A DNA stretch of 64,000 nt, taken from Pelodera strongyloides (lineage: Eukaryota > Nematoda > Chromadorea > Rhabditida > Rhabditidae). The notes below the pieces were generated by a model. It was not told the DNA's origin and made no database searches. It worked only from the letters and a program-made list of their open reading frames with translations. Location: contig JAANDG010000427.1 in assembly GCA_036852015.1 (NCBI GenBank), forward strand, positions 1-64,000, in the 5' to 3' direction. Made by a program: the position numbers and the translations under genes. Positions 34,394-47,000 of this stretch are shown one piece after another (position 1 is the first letter of the stretch; each line of letters opens with the position of its first letter).

Positions 34394-36371
34394 CGGAAGT
34401 GAGCGCATGCTTCTTTATTTCAAGCACATAACGTAAGCAGTAAGACCCGCATTTTTAAATCGCAAAGTAGTTTTTGGCCAACGACATACAAACGTGTTAT
34501 GAACATAGCTCGAACACTGACAAACTTGGCCGCGTTACAGCGGCACAAATTTGGCAACGCTGCGGCGTGCAATCTGCGCCGCTGACCTCACGCCGCGTGC
34601 ACGCCTCAAAGTTTCGCTTTGAGTCCCGACAGCCTACTCTTTCAATAAGCAATTGTCTTTCAACTTTTCACGGAACAGAGCACAATTTTTCCGAACCGCA
34701 TAAGGCATAAGTTCTTCTTTTTTTGCAAGGAAGTACGTTCTCCAGGGAGACATTTGCATGTTTTTTTTATCTGTTTCGTTGGAGGGGCCATTTCAGCTTT
34801 TTGAACGTTTCCGACCTTGAAACCCATAAACGTTTTGCCTAATATAAAAAGATGATATGAATGATGTGTACTTGTTATGTACTGTAATACTTATTTATTA
34901 TATACTGTAACTGTGGGCAATAGCGCTTGTTTGTCTTATTGTCATATGACTATTAGCAGTATGAGTAAACTCAGCTAACCCCCACCCCGGTGGCAAGCAA
35001 AAATCCGCGTCTATGCCTTGAAACTTCGAAACGAGGTACCCTAATTCTATTGATAACATATATCAAAAAGACACACATAAGCAAATGGATACCCTAAGAC
35101 GAACATGCTTCACAACAGTTCGTACTGATTGCAGAAAACTCAGTATGTTGTTAGCAGAAAAAAAAAACAGTTCATTTCCTGCAAGAATTTACCAGACTAA
35201 ACTAAACGTGGCTCACTTTGCTTCTGTTTTTATAAAGATCGGATTCCTCGATATTTTAATCTTCAATTAGTCAACAATTCAGTCATTCACTGAAACAAAG
35301 TTCAATATGTAATCCAACGACAAAGGAAAGTCATTCGCTTTTTAATTATGTCAAATAATAGTGTAGACGAGTTTGAAATTACCTTATTTTGATCTGCTTG
35401 GTCTCCAATAGTTAACTGAAGAAATTAACGAAGCGTTCCTGGATTACTCTTACTCAAACTGCGAGTTTCGCTTTCCTCTGGATATTTGTACGTTTGTAGT
35501 CCCTTTGGTCAGCTCCCTTGGTAGCGGATTTCGGTACATGTCGTGCGCATGTGCATGTTGTGTCGTGTCGTGTAACGTTTTGCTCCATGTTCCTATATGC
35601 TCCTTGAGTGGATTCGTACGTCTCATCTCTAGGTAGCCCGCGCCTGACTATAACCATTCTTCGTTTGACGACCGCTTTTAGATCCTGGCTCTGTCTGTCG
35701 CAAGGTTCGCTGTGTTTGTTAGTTGGCCATCTAAGATATTTCTGGCGATAAATGATTGCGATTGCCTAAGTTTCTATCAAGTAACTCTTCAGCCATTAGA
35801 AATCTTTCACACGCTTCAAGAGCTCACTCCTTTATTGAAAGGTGGCTCAATACAGCGTACGGCGTTTCACAAACATACATTAGTGTTATACACCTTTAAA
35901 GGGTTTTCTGAGGTGTCGTTGGTTCCTCGTACAACTCAGATCGCATTTCTCTTTTCTTCATAACATAGCTTTTGCTTTAATTTTGAAAAAATGTTGTTTT
36001 GTTCATAATCATTATGATAAACAGTGTCCCTTATTAGTGTGATAATCCTTTGATAATCTGTTCTGATTTTCCCGATTGAAAATTTTTGATAAATCTCGAA
36101 ATTCAAAAGCAAAGTAGTTATTGTTATTGTTTCGCCGTATCCATTAGAGTTATGCAAACTCCCAACCCACCAGCTTTGCTAAAAGTGCAGTGTGTTTAGC
36201 AAAGCTCTTAAAGCAATTAAAAAGTGTTCTGGTTTGTGAAAGATGATAGCCTACAAAAATTGATCTCTTTATTTGACGGCTTATCATAAAATGTATGCCA
36301 AGCAAATTTTGTTATGTATGGACCTCGGAAAAAGAATGTATTTTTTTAATATCTGGCCTAACAATCTCTCT

Positions 36372-36481
36372 ACATCATCTCGCTTCCCTCTCTCTATCTA
36401 TCTCCCTGATAGATCTCTTTCTACCTCTTTCCTTTTTATTTCTCTCTCTCTATCTCTCTCTCTTTCTCTCTCTTTTCATTC
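36372..36481. repeat. CT-rich imperfect microsatellite
   Basis: TCTC and TATC units with interruptions. Confidence 0.8.
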
Positions 36482-36914
36482 CCTCTGGTGTAATTTCCAC
36501 AAAGCAGCCCCTAAATTGTAGTTTGAAATGGCTTCGCATTTTTTCAAGAGATCTTATGAGGGTTTCACGTAGAAAGACGATTTTTATGTATTGTGTTTTA
36601 AGCCGTAAGCGCAGCTTTATGGGGCTTGCACGTATGCTGAAAATTTACCGTATCTTGGAATTACGAATATTTTTTAATTTTTCATGGTATGTATGCTAGT
36701 TTAAAAATACGGTAGTAATGGCATAATCACACCGAATTTGTGGGATAGATACTTGGAAGCCATTTTATTCTGGTGTGTTTGAAGTACATTTACAAACCTC
36801 TTATGCACCATTGCCTCTCGTCGGCCATATTATTTTGAATGTTTTGGTTTTGGCATACTTATATTGTGACATCTTCTAGTGTTAGAAGGTAATTCCGAGA
36901 GCAAGTTGGACAGT

Positions 36915-37102
36915 CTAAAACGAAATACCGTCCGGTTTTTGAAACACATCGAGTAGAACCAGCATTTTTATGCAGCTTATGCAAATAAATAAGAATTAGA
37001 ATAAAAATTCTAGCTAATTTCGAACGAATTAGCATAAATACATACCATACGAATTCATTTGTCCACGATGCGTTTCAAAAACCGGCCGGTATTTCGCTTT
37101 AA
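36915..37102. mobile_element. TTAA-flanked foldback MITE, copy 6
   Basis: Left end CTAAAACGAAATACCGTCCG; right end GGCCGGTATTTCGCTTTAA. Inner arms are GTTTTTGAAACACATCGAGT and ATGCGTTTCAAAAACC. Confidence 0.85.
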
Positions 37103-37317
37103 GCTATGCTGCCTTCAGTTAGAGTTAGGTGAACAGTCTGTCCGGTACATATATGTTAATTAGATCACAAGGCATGCTCGCTTACTTAATTTGAAATTGG
37201 AACTGTTTTTTGTAACAAAGAAATAATTATTCAACAACAACATACATATGTCGTTTAATTTGTTTAATTGTTTTCAGTGTTTCTGACAGAAGTGTGATTC
37301 ACAGGACGTATGGAGAA

Positions 37318-37328
37318 AATAGTGAGAG

Positions 37329-37389
<61 letters not shown>

Positions 37390-37412
37390 GAGAAGAGAGA
37401 GAAAGAGAGAGA
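37318..37412. repeat. GA microsatellite
   Basis: About 95 bp of GA dinucleotides with AAAG interruptions. Confidence 0.92.
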
Positions 37413-38437
37413 TGATAGAGAGTTGCGGAGAGACGATGGATGTTAGAGACAGAGAGTCAGCTTAGCAGGTGCTTCAATCAAACCATGACATCGATAACAA
37501 TTTGTCAGTAGAACTCAAGTCAACGCTCAAAGTGCTTCATATTGAGTGGCTTGAATTTGATCCACTCAACAGCTAGAATCATCATGACCAGCCATTTCTT
37601 GATGCCTGGATTTCTGATGTCATATTTGTCATTCACCAATCAATTCCGTGATGCGGACGCGGACTCTCACTTCAGCACGCTAATTTCTGCCCGCAAGAAG
37701 AATTTCCGCACGGAATCGTAGTAGTGAAAGTGGCCTGTCCACTGATGTATTGACCAACTGCACTTGTTTATCAATTAAGTGTCAATTGACAAAAACATTC
37801 TGTGTTCCCTATGATCGTACCCCAAACCGCATGATACCTCATGACCGTACGTGTTTCTTGCCACCCTGGGCCCCAAGAAGGCGTGTGGGCCGCGCTGGGC
37901 CTGAGTGGGCAGCTTACTGTGTGTCCCCGATCTGTTGATCTGTATTTTCATGTGTAAACTTCAATTTCTATTTATCTTTTTATCGGATAGAACATAGATT
38001 CGCGGAAAAAAAATTGTAAATGCTCTTCGAAGGAATGATGACAATCATTCTTTCGAAGCGCATTTATTCACTATTATGTGACTCATAATCATGATTTGAT
38101 ATGTCATCTTGCTTCCCTTATTTGAATTATAGATCGATCTATATATAGTGCTTCGACATGTGTGCATGCGTTTGGCGCACAAATTGGCTAATTTGGCTAA
38201 TACGGCTAATATGGCTATGTTCTTTTTGAAAGTACGTAACATAGACTACATAAATAAAACGAATAAACAAAACTTCCCGCAAAGAAATATATGGAAATCC
38301 TACAAAAATGTACAAATGATAAACAACCTGATATTATTGATCATTGCCAATGTTTGTTGAACTTTTTTTTTATTTTTTATTTTATTTCTCGTTTTGATTC
38401 TTCTCAACCTCAACTGTTCTTGTTAGCTATCTGTGTT
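37413..38437. other. Intergenic, no gene found
   Basis: No supported exons. A small GC-richer patch lies at 37855-37915. Confidence 0.5.
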
Positions 38438-38613
38438 TTAAAGCGAAATGCTAGCCCCTTTGGAAAATCAGCATATGATAAGCAAATCCTATGTATCCTA
38501 TGCTAATTTTGTACGATCGTCCACGGCAATCGTACAAAAAAATTAGCATAGGATACATAGGATTTGCTTATCATATGCAAATTTTTTCCAAAGGGGCTAG
38601 CATTTCGCTTTAA
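38438..38613. mobile_element. Near-perfect 176-bp palindromic MITE, second TTAA subfamily
   Basis: TTAA on both sides. The arms begin AGCGAAATGCTAGCCCCTTT and are complementary for roughly 80 bases, with only a few mismatches, around a loop of about eleven bases (CGTCCACGGCA, 38518-38528). Such arm identity suggests recent mobility or conversion. Confidence 0.92.
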
Positions 38614-38756
38614 GTCAAGTGCATGCACGTTTGGCGCATCATAATTGGCTAATTTGGCTAAAATGGCTAATGCGATAAATTAACTAATACTTCCCCAAAA
38701 ATATTTCCAATACCCAATTTGTTCCAATGATCCGTCAAACTAATGCGGTTTAGTAT

Positions 38757-38996
38757 TAAACGAGTTGAAAGAGCTTTGGCACATGTTAGTACCTGGTATT
38801 AGACAGCCTTTTGATAGCGTGCAAATTGCTGTCGCCAAAACTGAATGGAAGCCAGAATTCAGTTCAATTAGTATTATGAACTGATTAATTATGAACTGAA
38901 TGTTGGCTTCCATTCATTTCTGGCGAAAGCAATTTGCACGCTATCAAAAGGATGTCTAAATCATGTACATGCGCCAAAACTCTTTGAACTCGTTTA
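38757..38996. mobile_element. 240-bp inverted-repeat MITE, unrelated family
   Basis: The terminal arms TAAACGAGTTGAAAGAG and CTTTGAACTCGTTTA are followed by further inverted blocks: CTTTTGATAGCGTGCAAATTG with its complement, then TGGAAGCCA with its complement. The centre is AT-rich. No coding capacity. Confidence 0.85.
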
Positions 38997-39732
38997 GCAA
39001 CTTTTGGCTTTATACGCAACATATGATTCCAAGGTATATTGTGTAGGGTTTAGTACACATAGTGCATTTGACGACGGCCCTCGGCTTCTCGTGCACCGAA
39101 CCGTATGGCGACCATTTTGTGTGACTCACAACTGTTGACGACTGGTCTCGACATGATCTCCAAATTGGTACAAAATGGTAGGTGACCCACTGGCTACCTT
39201 GACGGTACCCCTACCGCACCCAACTGGTATATCTACCCTTATTACCCATACCCTGGCAACGTCTACCAATAAGTAAAAAAATCTCTCTACTCCTACTCTT
39301 CTTATCCCGTATGTACTCTCTGAAGCCACGGCCATGGCCGTTGCACTGACGAGAACCCACCGTGATAAAATCGTAAAATTCCTCGTATGCCTCGTTTGCG
39401 GTTGGGTCGAAACGGCGTTCCATATTGGCCATATTCAGCATCGGGCTCTTGCTTATTATTTATTTCATTTATGTTTCTTTTTTTATTGATATTCCTTTTT
39501 ATTACATTAAAGAGTACCATGCTAGCAGTACCGAACCTAGCATAGAAAAAACATAACTAGGCCTCTATTCATTTAATTCAACCCGGAAGCTTCTGGATGT
39601 TTCCAATATCGAAGATCCTACAATATACTAGAGTATATTAACTTTAATTAACAAGGAAACATGTACATGCGCATCGATCATGTTTGACTGACAAGTTTTG
39701 TGCACGTACGTGTGGATGTGGATTCCGAGAAC

Positions 39733-39902
39733 TTAATGCGAAGTGGTTCTTGAAACGTATCGTGGACAAATTCTTACGTATATATGCTATTTGCTCGAAT
39801 TTAGCTCGATTTTTTATTCTAATTTTTGTTAATTTGCATATGCTGCATACGAATTTTGATGTACTCGATACGTTGCAAAAACCGGCCACTATTTCTCTTT
39901 AA
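39733..39902. mobile_element. TTAA-flanked foldback MITE, copy 7 (diverged)
   Basis: Left end TTAATGCGAAGTGGTTCTTG; right end ACCGGCCACTATTTCTCTTTAA. Internal segments match the other copies, e.g. TTTAGCTCGATTTTTTATTC. Confidence 0.75.
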
Positions 39903-42353
39903 AGGATCGCAGTCACTACAAATTCGTATTTTTTATTCGCTTTTCATTAAATATTCAAATATGTGAAGAAAACTACGATTCCAGCACCAAAGTACGGCAA
40001 AACGATCTCAGGGAGAGAAAGCCCTGTGTATGAGTTTTACTAGTATACCGCAGTTTATAATTGCCCGCATAGAGTTTCATAATAAATACCCTGCAGTGAT
40101 AAACCACGCGCCAGGTGTAACACTGCAGGCTGTTCACTCTCCAAGTACCCCTGGCAATTGCATATATGCACCGGCGACGGTCATTGACCAAAACCCATTT
40201 TCATTGATTTCTCTCCCTGAGTTCGCTTTTATGTGGCTTTTTACTGGCTGCATATTGTTTTATAAATCTTCTTGCATCTAATAAAAATCGAATAAAAAGG
40301 TTGAATTTGAAGTGCCTGCCTTCCTTGCCTCGAATGTAGCTATTTTCTATAGCAGTAATGTCAACTTTGAAGTGCCTCGAATGTAGCTATTTTCTATAGC
40401 AGTAATATCAACAAAACAAATGGGCCATTTGTCTGCTCAGTTCACTTAGGGATTAAAATTAAGCTCAGTAATCCTTAGGTTAATCTGATTTCTAAAGTAT
40501 TCAATGCACTCATACAGGTGAAGTTCGAAATGTTTGTTTTCTAATTTTGTATTCTAATTTTCGATCCTCATTTTTAATGAGTTGTAGTTCCTGCACTCAA
40601 TTGCTATACATTTGTATATATACGTCATGGCTATTATTTTTGGAATTTCCCACGATTACAAAAATTAGTTATTCCTGAAATAACTCAACGCTTCATTGTC
40701 ACGTAAAGCTCAGACTCACGAAACAAATATCAGAAATATGTCTACGGTAGAAATAATATGACTACGGTAAAGAAGAAAAGGAAGAAAAGTTACAGTATAC
40801 TGTATACAGAGGTGGTTAGGGAATGCAAACCAACGTACTGCATCGCACCCGTGCAAAAAAAAAAGGAGAGAATCCGTCTTAGCGGGGCTGCGCGGCGGAG
40901 GCACCACCGCGGCGCTGTACTTGCCGCTTGTGCGCCAACTGTAATTGAACATCTTTCCGGGCAGATGTGGCGCACACCCCACGCACACCCCAACCCACGC
41001 AGCGTGTACAAATTGCAAATGGGCTCGACAAATTGTTGGGCTACGGTGGTTATTGTAAATTGTCTTCTTCTACGTGAATCAAAAAAAAAAACTAAGGAAA
41101 ACATTCACTTGACGTTACTCGTAATGGAGAATTAGAAGAAGAGATAAAAACGGGGGTAAGTTGAAATGGGCCTTACTCTTTAAGCTGGAGTATAATCTAA
41201 AATTTTAATCAATTTATTTTGTATTTTGACTTTTAGTTTTAGTACTCTTGCCCTTTCACTTAAATTTTGAAGAAGTTCTATGTAGGGTTTAACGTCGCTT
41301 AAAATAAGGATAAATTACTGCTCGGCCGACGTCACGTGATGCGTTCTGAGTTTTGAAGAGCTTTTATTACTGTTATGCAACAATATGTAATTATTACCAT
41401 CATTATCTGTAATTAGCAATTACGTAAAGTATTACCAAAACATCTAATTTACTTTTAACCCTTGATCTGTTGATTTTTTTTTATATTTTCTATACAAGAT
41501 CGGTAACTTTGCTGCGACAGTACCCTTTTTTGATTACGCTATTTCAACCGCTAATCGTCACTTCGTTACCGTATACGTCACCGTTATTTTGATTCCTCGG
41601 CATATTTCAATGCGTTTGCTTTCTTAAACACCAGGAATTTGTTTTTTTTTTTTAAACCAGGAAAAATGGGCCACAGTGCCCGCCTCCTTTTGGTCCTCTC
41701 CTTTTGGCCCTCTAAGAGCGCGGCCATTGCACACTCAAAAGCCGATTTACTGTATAAAGCGGGTTTTATCAGCAGACACTTTCGACGAATTTCCTTGAAA
41801 GGTGCTCCAGTTAATGACAAATTTGTTGCTGTCTTACTTTGTGAAATAGTAGTGGCGAAATAGTTAGATTTACTTTTTCTCGATTATATCTTTTTCTATG
41901 TTTCGTTTAAAGGAATTGAACTTGTTTTGCTTATATTCGTGCTTTGTAGCTGGTGTGAGTGTTGTCGTGAAAACAATTTGTCACTCTACCGAAGGGTTTG
42001 ATCTCTTTAAAATCTTACTGTAGCCGGATGGCCAGATCTTTTTTGTGCGTTGTATGTCTGAACGTTGAGACTTTCTTGCTTAATAATTTCTTGCTTAATA
42101 ATTTGACATAGAAATTACTTGTGGTCTCCTCTTATTAGAGTGGTCTTAGATCTTTATTTTAGTTTCTGCAATATTTTCTTTCAATCGCGTTTTAATTGAC
42201 ATTGCTACGTAGTATGTGGGCATGAGCACGCACTTTTATTATTTTTTCGACAAATGACTGCCAAGTGCAACACGTAATTCTCATTTTTTATTTAAAAAAA
42301 AATGATGTATGTATTTATATCTATATCTCTACCTCATCGCTCTCTCATCCCTC

Positions 42354-42374
42354 TTCTCTCTCTCTTTCTCTTTC

Positions 42375-42410
<36 letters not shown>

Positions 42411-42423
42411 ACTCTCTCTCTCA
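42354..42423. repeat. CT microsatellite
   Basis: About 70 bp of CT dinucleotides with rare TTTC and CGCT changes. Confidence 0.92.
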
Positions 42424-43865
42424 CAAAAAAAGGTTCAAGTTACAGTAGTTTCGTTGTTTCATTGAATCATTGTCATCATCAATCTTTAAATACACTGGAT
42501 AATCAGTCCCATATAGTCTTCACGTCACAGATCCACAGATTTTGACCTAAAAAGTTCCTGTACGTAAACATTCCTTGATAACATTTTTATTTTTGTTTAC
42601 TGTTTTTAATTTAGTCTATGTGCCCCTAGGTCTCTAAATAGGGACTTTAGGAGTTTTAAATTATCATTTGTGTGCGTCTGGGCTGGCGGAAACGTGTAAT
42701 TAGCAAAGTGAAAGGAAACGTCTCTAGTCTCTAGTCGGTCAAAAAAAAACATCCAAACATTTTAGTTTAAAGCGATATAACAGGTGGAACGTATGTTGGA
42801 CAAGTGCACTCCCATGTGTTGCATGCAAATATCTTTAGAAAATCGCTCAGTATCTCGCTCATACTTTGCATCTACTATGGGAATGCAGTTGACCAATGTT
42901 TTTCCAAAACCGACTGTTACATCACTTTAAAGCTTTTGGACGTTTTTGGCAGGCTAAAGACAAAGGCGTTTCTTTTCACTGGAACAACAAGGCATTGCAA
43001 CTTTGCACGGATCCATTCATGGGTAGAGCACGGGACATAATTGGGTTGATTAAGCCGGGTTGGGTTCCTGTTAGCGACGCAACTTTTTGCCAAACACTTG
43101 TTGTACGTCAGAATAACTATTTTTCTTTGTTTACTTCAATGTGACGCCTTGCGCTTGCGAAGCCTTTTTGTTTTAGCTAACGAACTGTTTTCAACTAGAA
43201 CGTTTAGCTCGCTCAGCATACTATACCAGCGTCGGTTAATTTTCATCGATACGATAATTATCAAGGTAAAAATAGATCTTAGATTTTGCGACTGTGATTG
43301 CATTCTCTTTCTTTATTTTTCTCTATTTCTTTCTAGACGAAAAAAAAAGAAACACAAAAAACCTCTCTCATCGACCTCTCTGCTTGGGCAATTGTTCAGG
43401 CCCTAAACCTCGCCCCGTTCGCCGTTAGTAATTAACCTTGAACACTGCAGTCTAAGGACAGCCGCCAACCAAATGACTTATGAATTGACGCCCTTCAGTT
43501 CCGGGTTGAATGAGTTAATGAATGAGTTAATTTTTTAAAGGGTATGACACGTGGTTTTGAGACATATATGGACAATGTTGCGTTAGACTGGCACAAACTG
43601 AAGAATTTGCGTTGGCACCGAATGAAGCACAATTTGCATATAAGAAACGAGTATGCAATCATGAAGTATGCATCTTACAGCCACGTGGCATCCCGCTTCA
43701 GATTGAAGTGTTTATTATTATTATGTCGGTTTCGTAATGGTCCGTTGGTCTCATCCCTTATTGATGTCATCTCTTTGGTTGTATGTTCTTTCTAGTAATA
43801 ATTTGCATATAATTTAATAATTTGCCTGTTTCTTGTATTCAAGTGGTTCCTTGAGTCCGAACTTA

Positions 43866-44045
43866 CTAAAGCGAAATACCGGCCGGTTTTTGAAACGCAA
43901 CGTGGACAACTGAATTCTTATGTATTTATGATTAGTTGCTCGAATATAGCTCGCTTTTCCTTCTAATTTATGTACATTTGCATATGCTGCGTAATAATGC
44001 TGGTGTTCTCGATACGTTTCAAAAACCGGCCGGAATTTCGCTTTT
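43866..44045. mobile_element. TTAA-type foldback MITE, copy 8, next to receptor exon 1
   Basis: Left end CTAAAGCGAAATACCGGCCG; right end CGGCCGGAATTTCGCTTTTA. It ends about 15 bp before the acceptor that precedes the receptor's start codon, so it forms part of the promoter or outron. Confidence 0.85.
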
Positions 44046-44064
44046 ATATTCAAATTTCAGTGAC

Positions 44065-47000
44065 ATGAGTAGTTCCCAAGATGATACGATAGCCACATGG
44101 ATGTTCGTATCAAAAGTACAGTATTGGATAGTTTTAATTATCAGTTCCATGTCTATGTTGGTGAGTTTGATTTGTTTTCTATTATTTAACAGCAAAAGAC
44201 TTGAAGTTATATTGTTATGTAGTTCATTCGATACATACACTGTGCCCGTGTTCGTGTAAGACCGATATGGGTACCTGGCCGAGAAATAAGCTAGCCATGA
44301 GATTCGTTTTGCACTCCCAAATCGTTGCATTCCTTGAAGTAGCGGTGAGTTAACTTCTTCACGGCGTGCAAGCTGCAACGCTACGGCGGGCATTTCATTT
44401 GCACACCGGAACCCAACGGCGTGCCACTTTTTTCCACGCCGCATGCACGCCGTAGTGTTGCCGCTTGCACGATAATTTTCACATTGATGTGCACAGTGCA
44501 ATTAGCCTGTTATCATACTTTGCGCATACCATACCTCGTAGACTTGCTCTTGCAGTAATATGCAAATATGCATACCATAACCCGTAGACTCGTAGTCTTA
44601 CAGTACTTACAGTAGTAGTGATTGAAGTATAACTCCTTCAGGTTCTCTGCAAGGCAATGCACATGACGTTCCTAATCAGGAAAAGCCATTACTTTCCGTT
44701 TCTTGTTTCAATTTTGGCTGCCGATATTGCAATGTTAATGATAATTGTTACGGAATTGGTATCACAAACACTATTTCCACACATTAAAGGTGAGTTGGTA
44801 TATTTTTTGGTGGGTTCTGAATATAACTATCGTATGGTATAACAGATGGTTTGTGAAACGCCTTCCACCTGCATTCTTATGTATTATATGCAAATGTTAT
44901 GCGTTTGAGTGATCCCGTCGCTTTGATTGATTTTGTTTAAAATTTACGTAAGATGACGCACGATTTAAATTAACTAAAATGCGCATCTAGTATGATGTAA
45001 GTGTTAAATGAAATTTAATAACTTTTCGTTTTGTGAGGGCTTTTCTAACATGTAACATATGTAATATGCGCTGATCTACCTGAACTCAGAGTTGTGAGTT
45101 ACAAAAACAAAGTCCAACTGTTCAGTCCAACTGTAATAAGCCGTCCAAATACAACTAAATTTATTACATTTAATATTTTTTCCTTCCGCTTGAAAATTGA
45201 ATTTAATAATGTAATTCTGCTTAGCCAGACTTTTTGGTAAATAAATGAATTCGGGAACCAAAAAAAAAAAGAACAAAAAAAGAAATCAAATTGCATAAGG
45301 AAGTTATAAGCCAATCACATACCCTAACGACATTGAGAAAAAGGTTGATGTTTACCCCCATTCGCTTATCGGGGTTGATATCGGGTCCGGGGTTGATAAA
45401 ATTTAAAAGCAATGCTAAAGATAGATGTTGATGTGACCCCGTCGTGGTTCACTTTTGGCTCACTTTTGGCACACTTTTGTCACACGTACTGCTACTGTTA
45501 AGCCTGAGCACGTGCGCCGCGCGCTCCTGGCCCACCTCTATCGGATAAGCGTCGAATAAATGGCGTAACTTCTTCAGCTCAGATCGCACAACGACTTATA
45601 CGTTGCGATGGGCTCGTTTACGCTAGATTCAAATACGATAATTGATAGAGAACGAAGTTCCTTGGCGAAGTCTACTTCCGTCGTCAAGTCTCTACTTTCA
45701 GGTCCGATCACGTGCAAAGCGATGCATTTCGCTTCAAATGTGGCTGCAACTTTTGCCAACTGGACCTGGGTGTTGATGTTCTTACAACGATGCACTCTTG
45801 TGTTCTTTCCACTAAAGGTTTGTCGTGCATTTGGATTTACTTAACTAACATTCAAGATCGTACATATATATCAAACCCTGACAACATAATGTAAGATAAA
45901 TAATATATTATTTACTCTGTAAAACAGCGCACAAGCAATCTGGATATTACCGCACAACTTGTTTTTATTCGAACATCGTTTACTTTTAGCGCATCGACGC
46001 TGGCGTCTTTGGTCTATTGCATTCGAGTCGCAAGTTGTTATTGTTAAACCTGGGCTTCTCAATGATAACACAGGTTTGTGATACCGATAAGATGTATGGA
46101 GGGCCTGGAAAAAGCCTTCACGCTATTTGCCAGCCGTGTTCGCGCCGCTCACGGTTTCATGCAATGGGAGCTATCAGAACTAGTATAAACGCCGGTTACG
46201 AAAATTATTCAAAGTGAGCATATTTCTAGAACCTATCCGCATAATTCTTGTCTTGACACTTTCATTTTTTATATTTTATTACTTTTATTTTTATTATAAT
46301 GCTTTTCAGAGTTGGGCACTCGTTCTCATTACGGAGCGTCAAATCTCTTTGGATAATGAGGGAGTTCACGTGACTTGTGAAAGAGACGATACAGTACTCG
46401 AGTGAGCATTTTGTTTATTAATACGATAGCGCAAATATTAATTAACTCCTTGGGTTTACTATTAATTTTTCTTACTGTGATAGAACAGTTTGATGACTAT
46501 TGACATGTTATCGTAACTGGCTCGTTAGAATTACTAGTGTTGGGTTTGAACTTAGGGCACTGAATGAGCAACTAGTTGAAAGTGCAGGTGTATTATTATC
46601 TGGACTTATTGACGATACCGTGCTCGATAATCAGTTTATCAGTGATACGCATCATGAGATTTAACTTACGTTAAGAACAAAAGGAGATAAACCGATTATC
46701 GACCAGCTTTACACTCGTTCGTAAATCCTTCCGAATAAGCCGAAAGCTTTCATCTAATATGTAAACTAACTCCAGTGTTTGAAAGTTGAAAGAACGAACA
46801 TAAATTATTGGGTTACCGAAAACATGGCAACGCTAAAAGCCAGGCGGACGAGAAAATCAAGATGCTGAATAGAGAATGAAAAGAATTCGTGATTGTGCTA
46901 CCCGAATACAACCGCGAAAAGACAACCTTGCCTCATTTTGAGGGTAGTCGTTTTGGTTTTGATCGTAGCTTGTCTACGTGTAATATATTCATTTGCAATT

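Larger units (their letters stand above)
32861..36914. other. Intergenic, repeat-bearing, no gene found
   Basis: Holds a GA run at 34356-34391 and a CT-rich tract at 36372-36481. Segments near 34040 and 36640 share AAATTTACCGTA(A/T)CTTGGAA; a relative is near 47860. The GC-richer part at 33130-33340 has an open frame but no recognisable domain. Confidence 0.45.
38997..43865. other. Gene-poor region
   Basis: No cellular gene could be supported. It contains a direct repeat of about 45 bp at 40310-40410 (the phrase GAAGTGCCTCGAATGTAGCT occurs in both units), a GC island near 40880-41010, a CT microsatellite at 42354-42423, and half-copies of the AAGCGGTATAAC repeat near 42773 and 43537. One minus-strand frame at 39211-39520 looks faintly protein-like but has no known motif. 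Confidence 0.45.

Noticed and set aside
39211..39520. Overlapping minus-strand frames with a protein-like composition
   Set aside because: No recognisable domain, no matching neighbouring exons with splice sites and phases, and low-complexity Asn/Lys-rich start.
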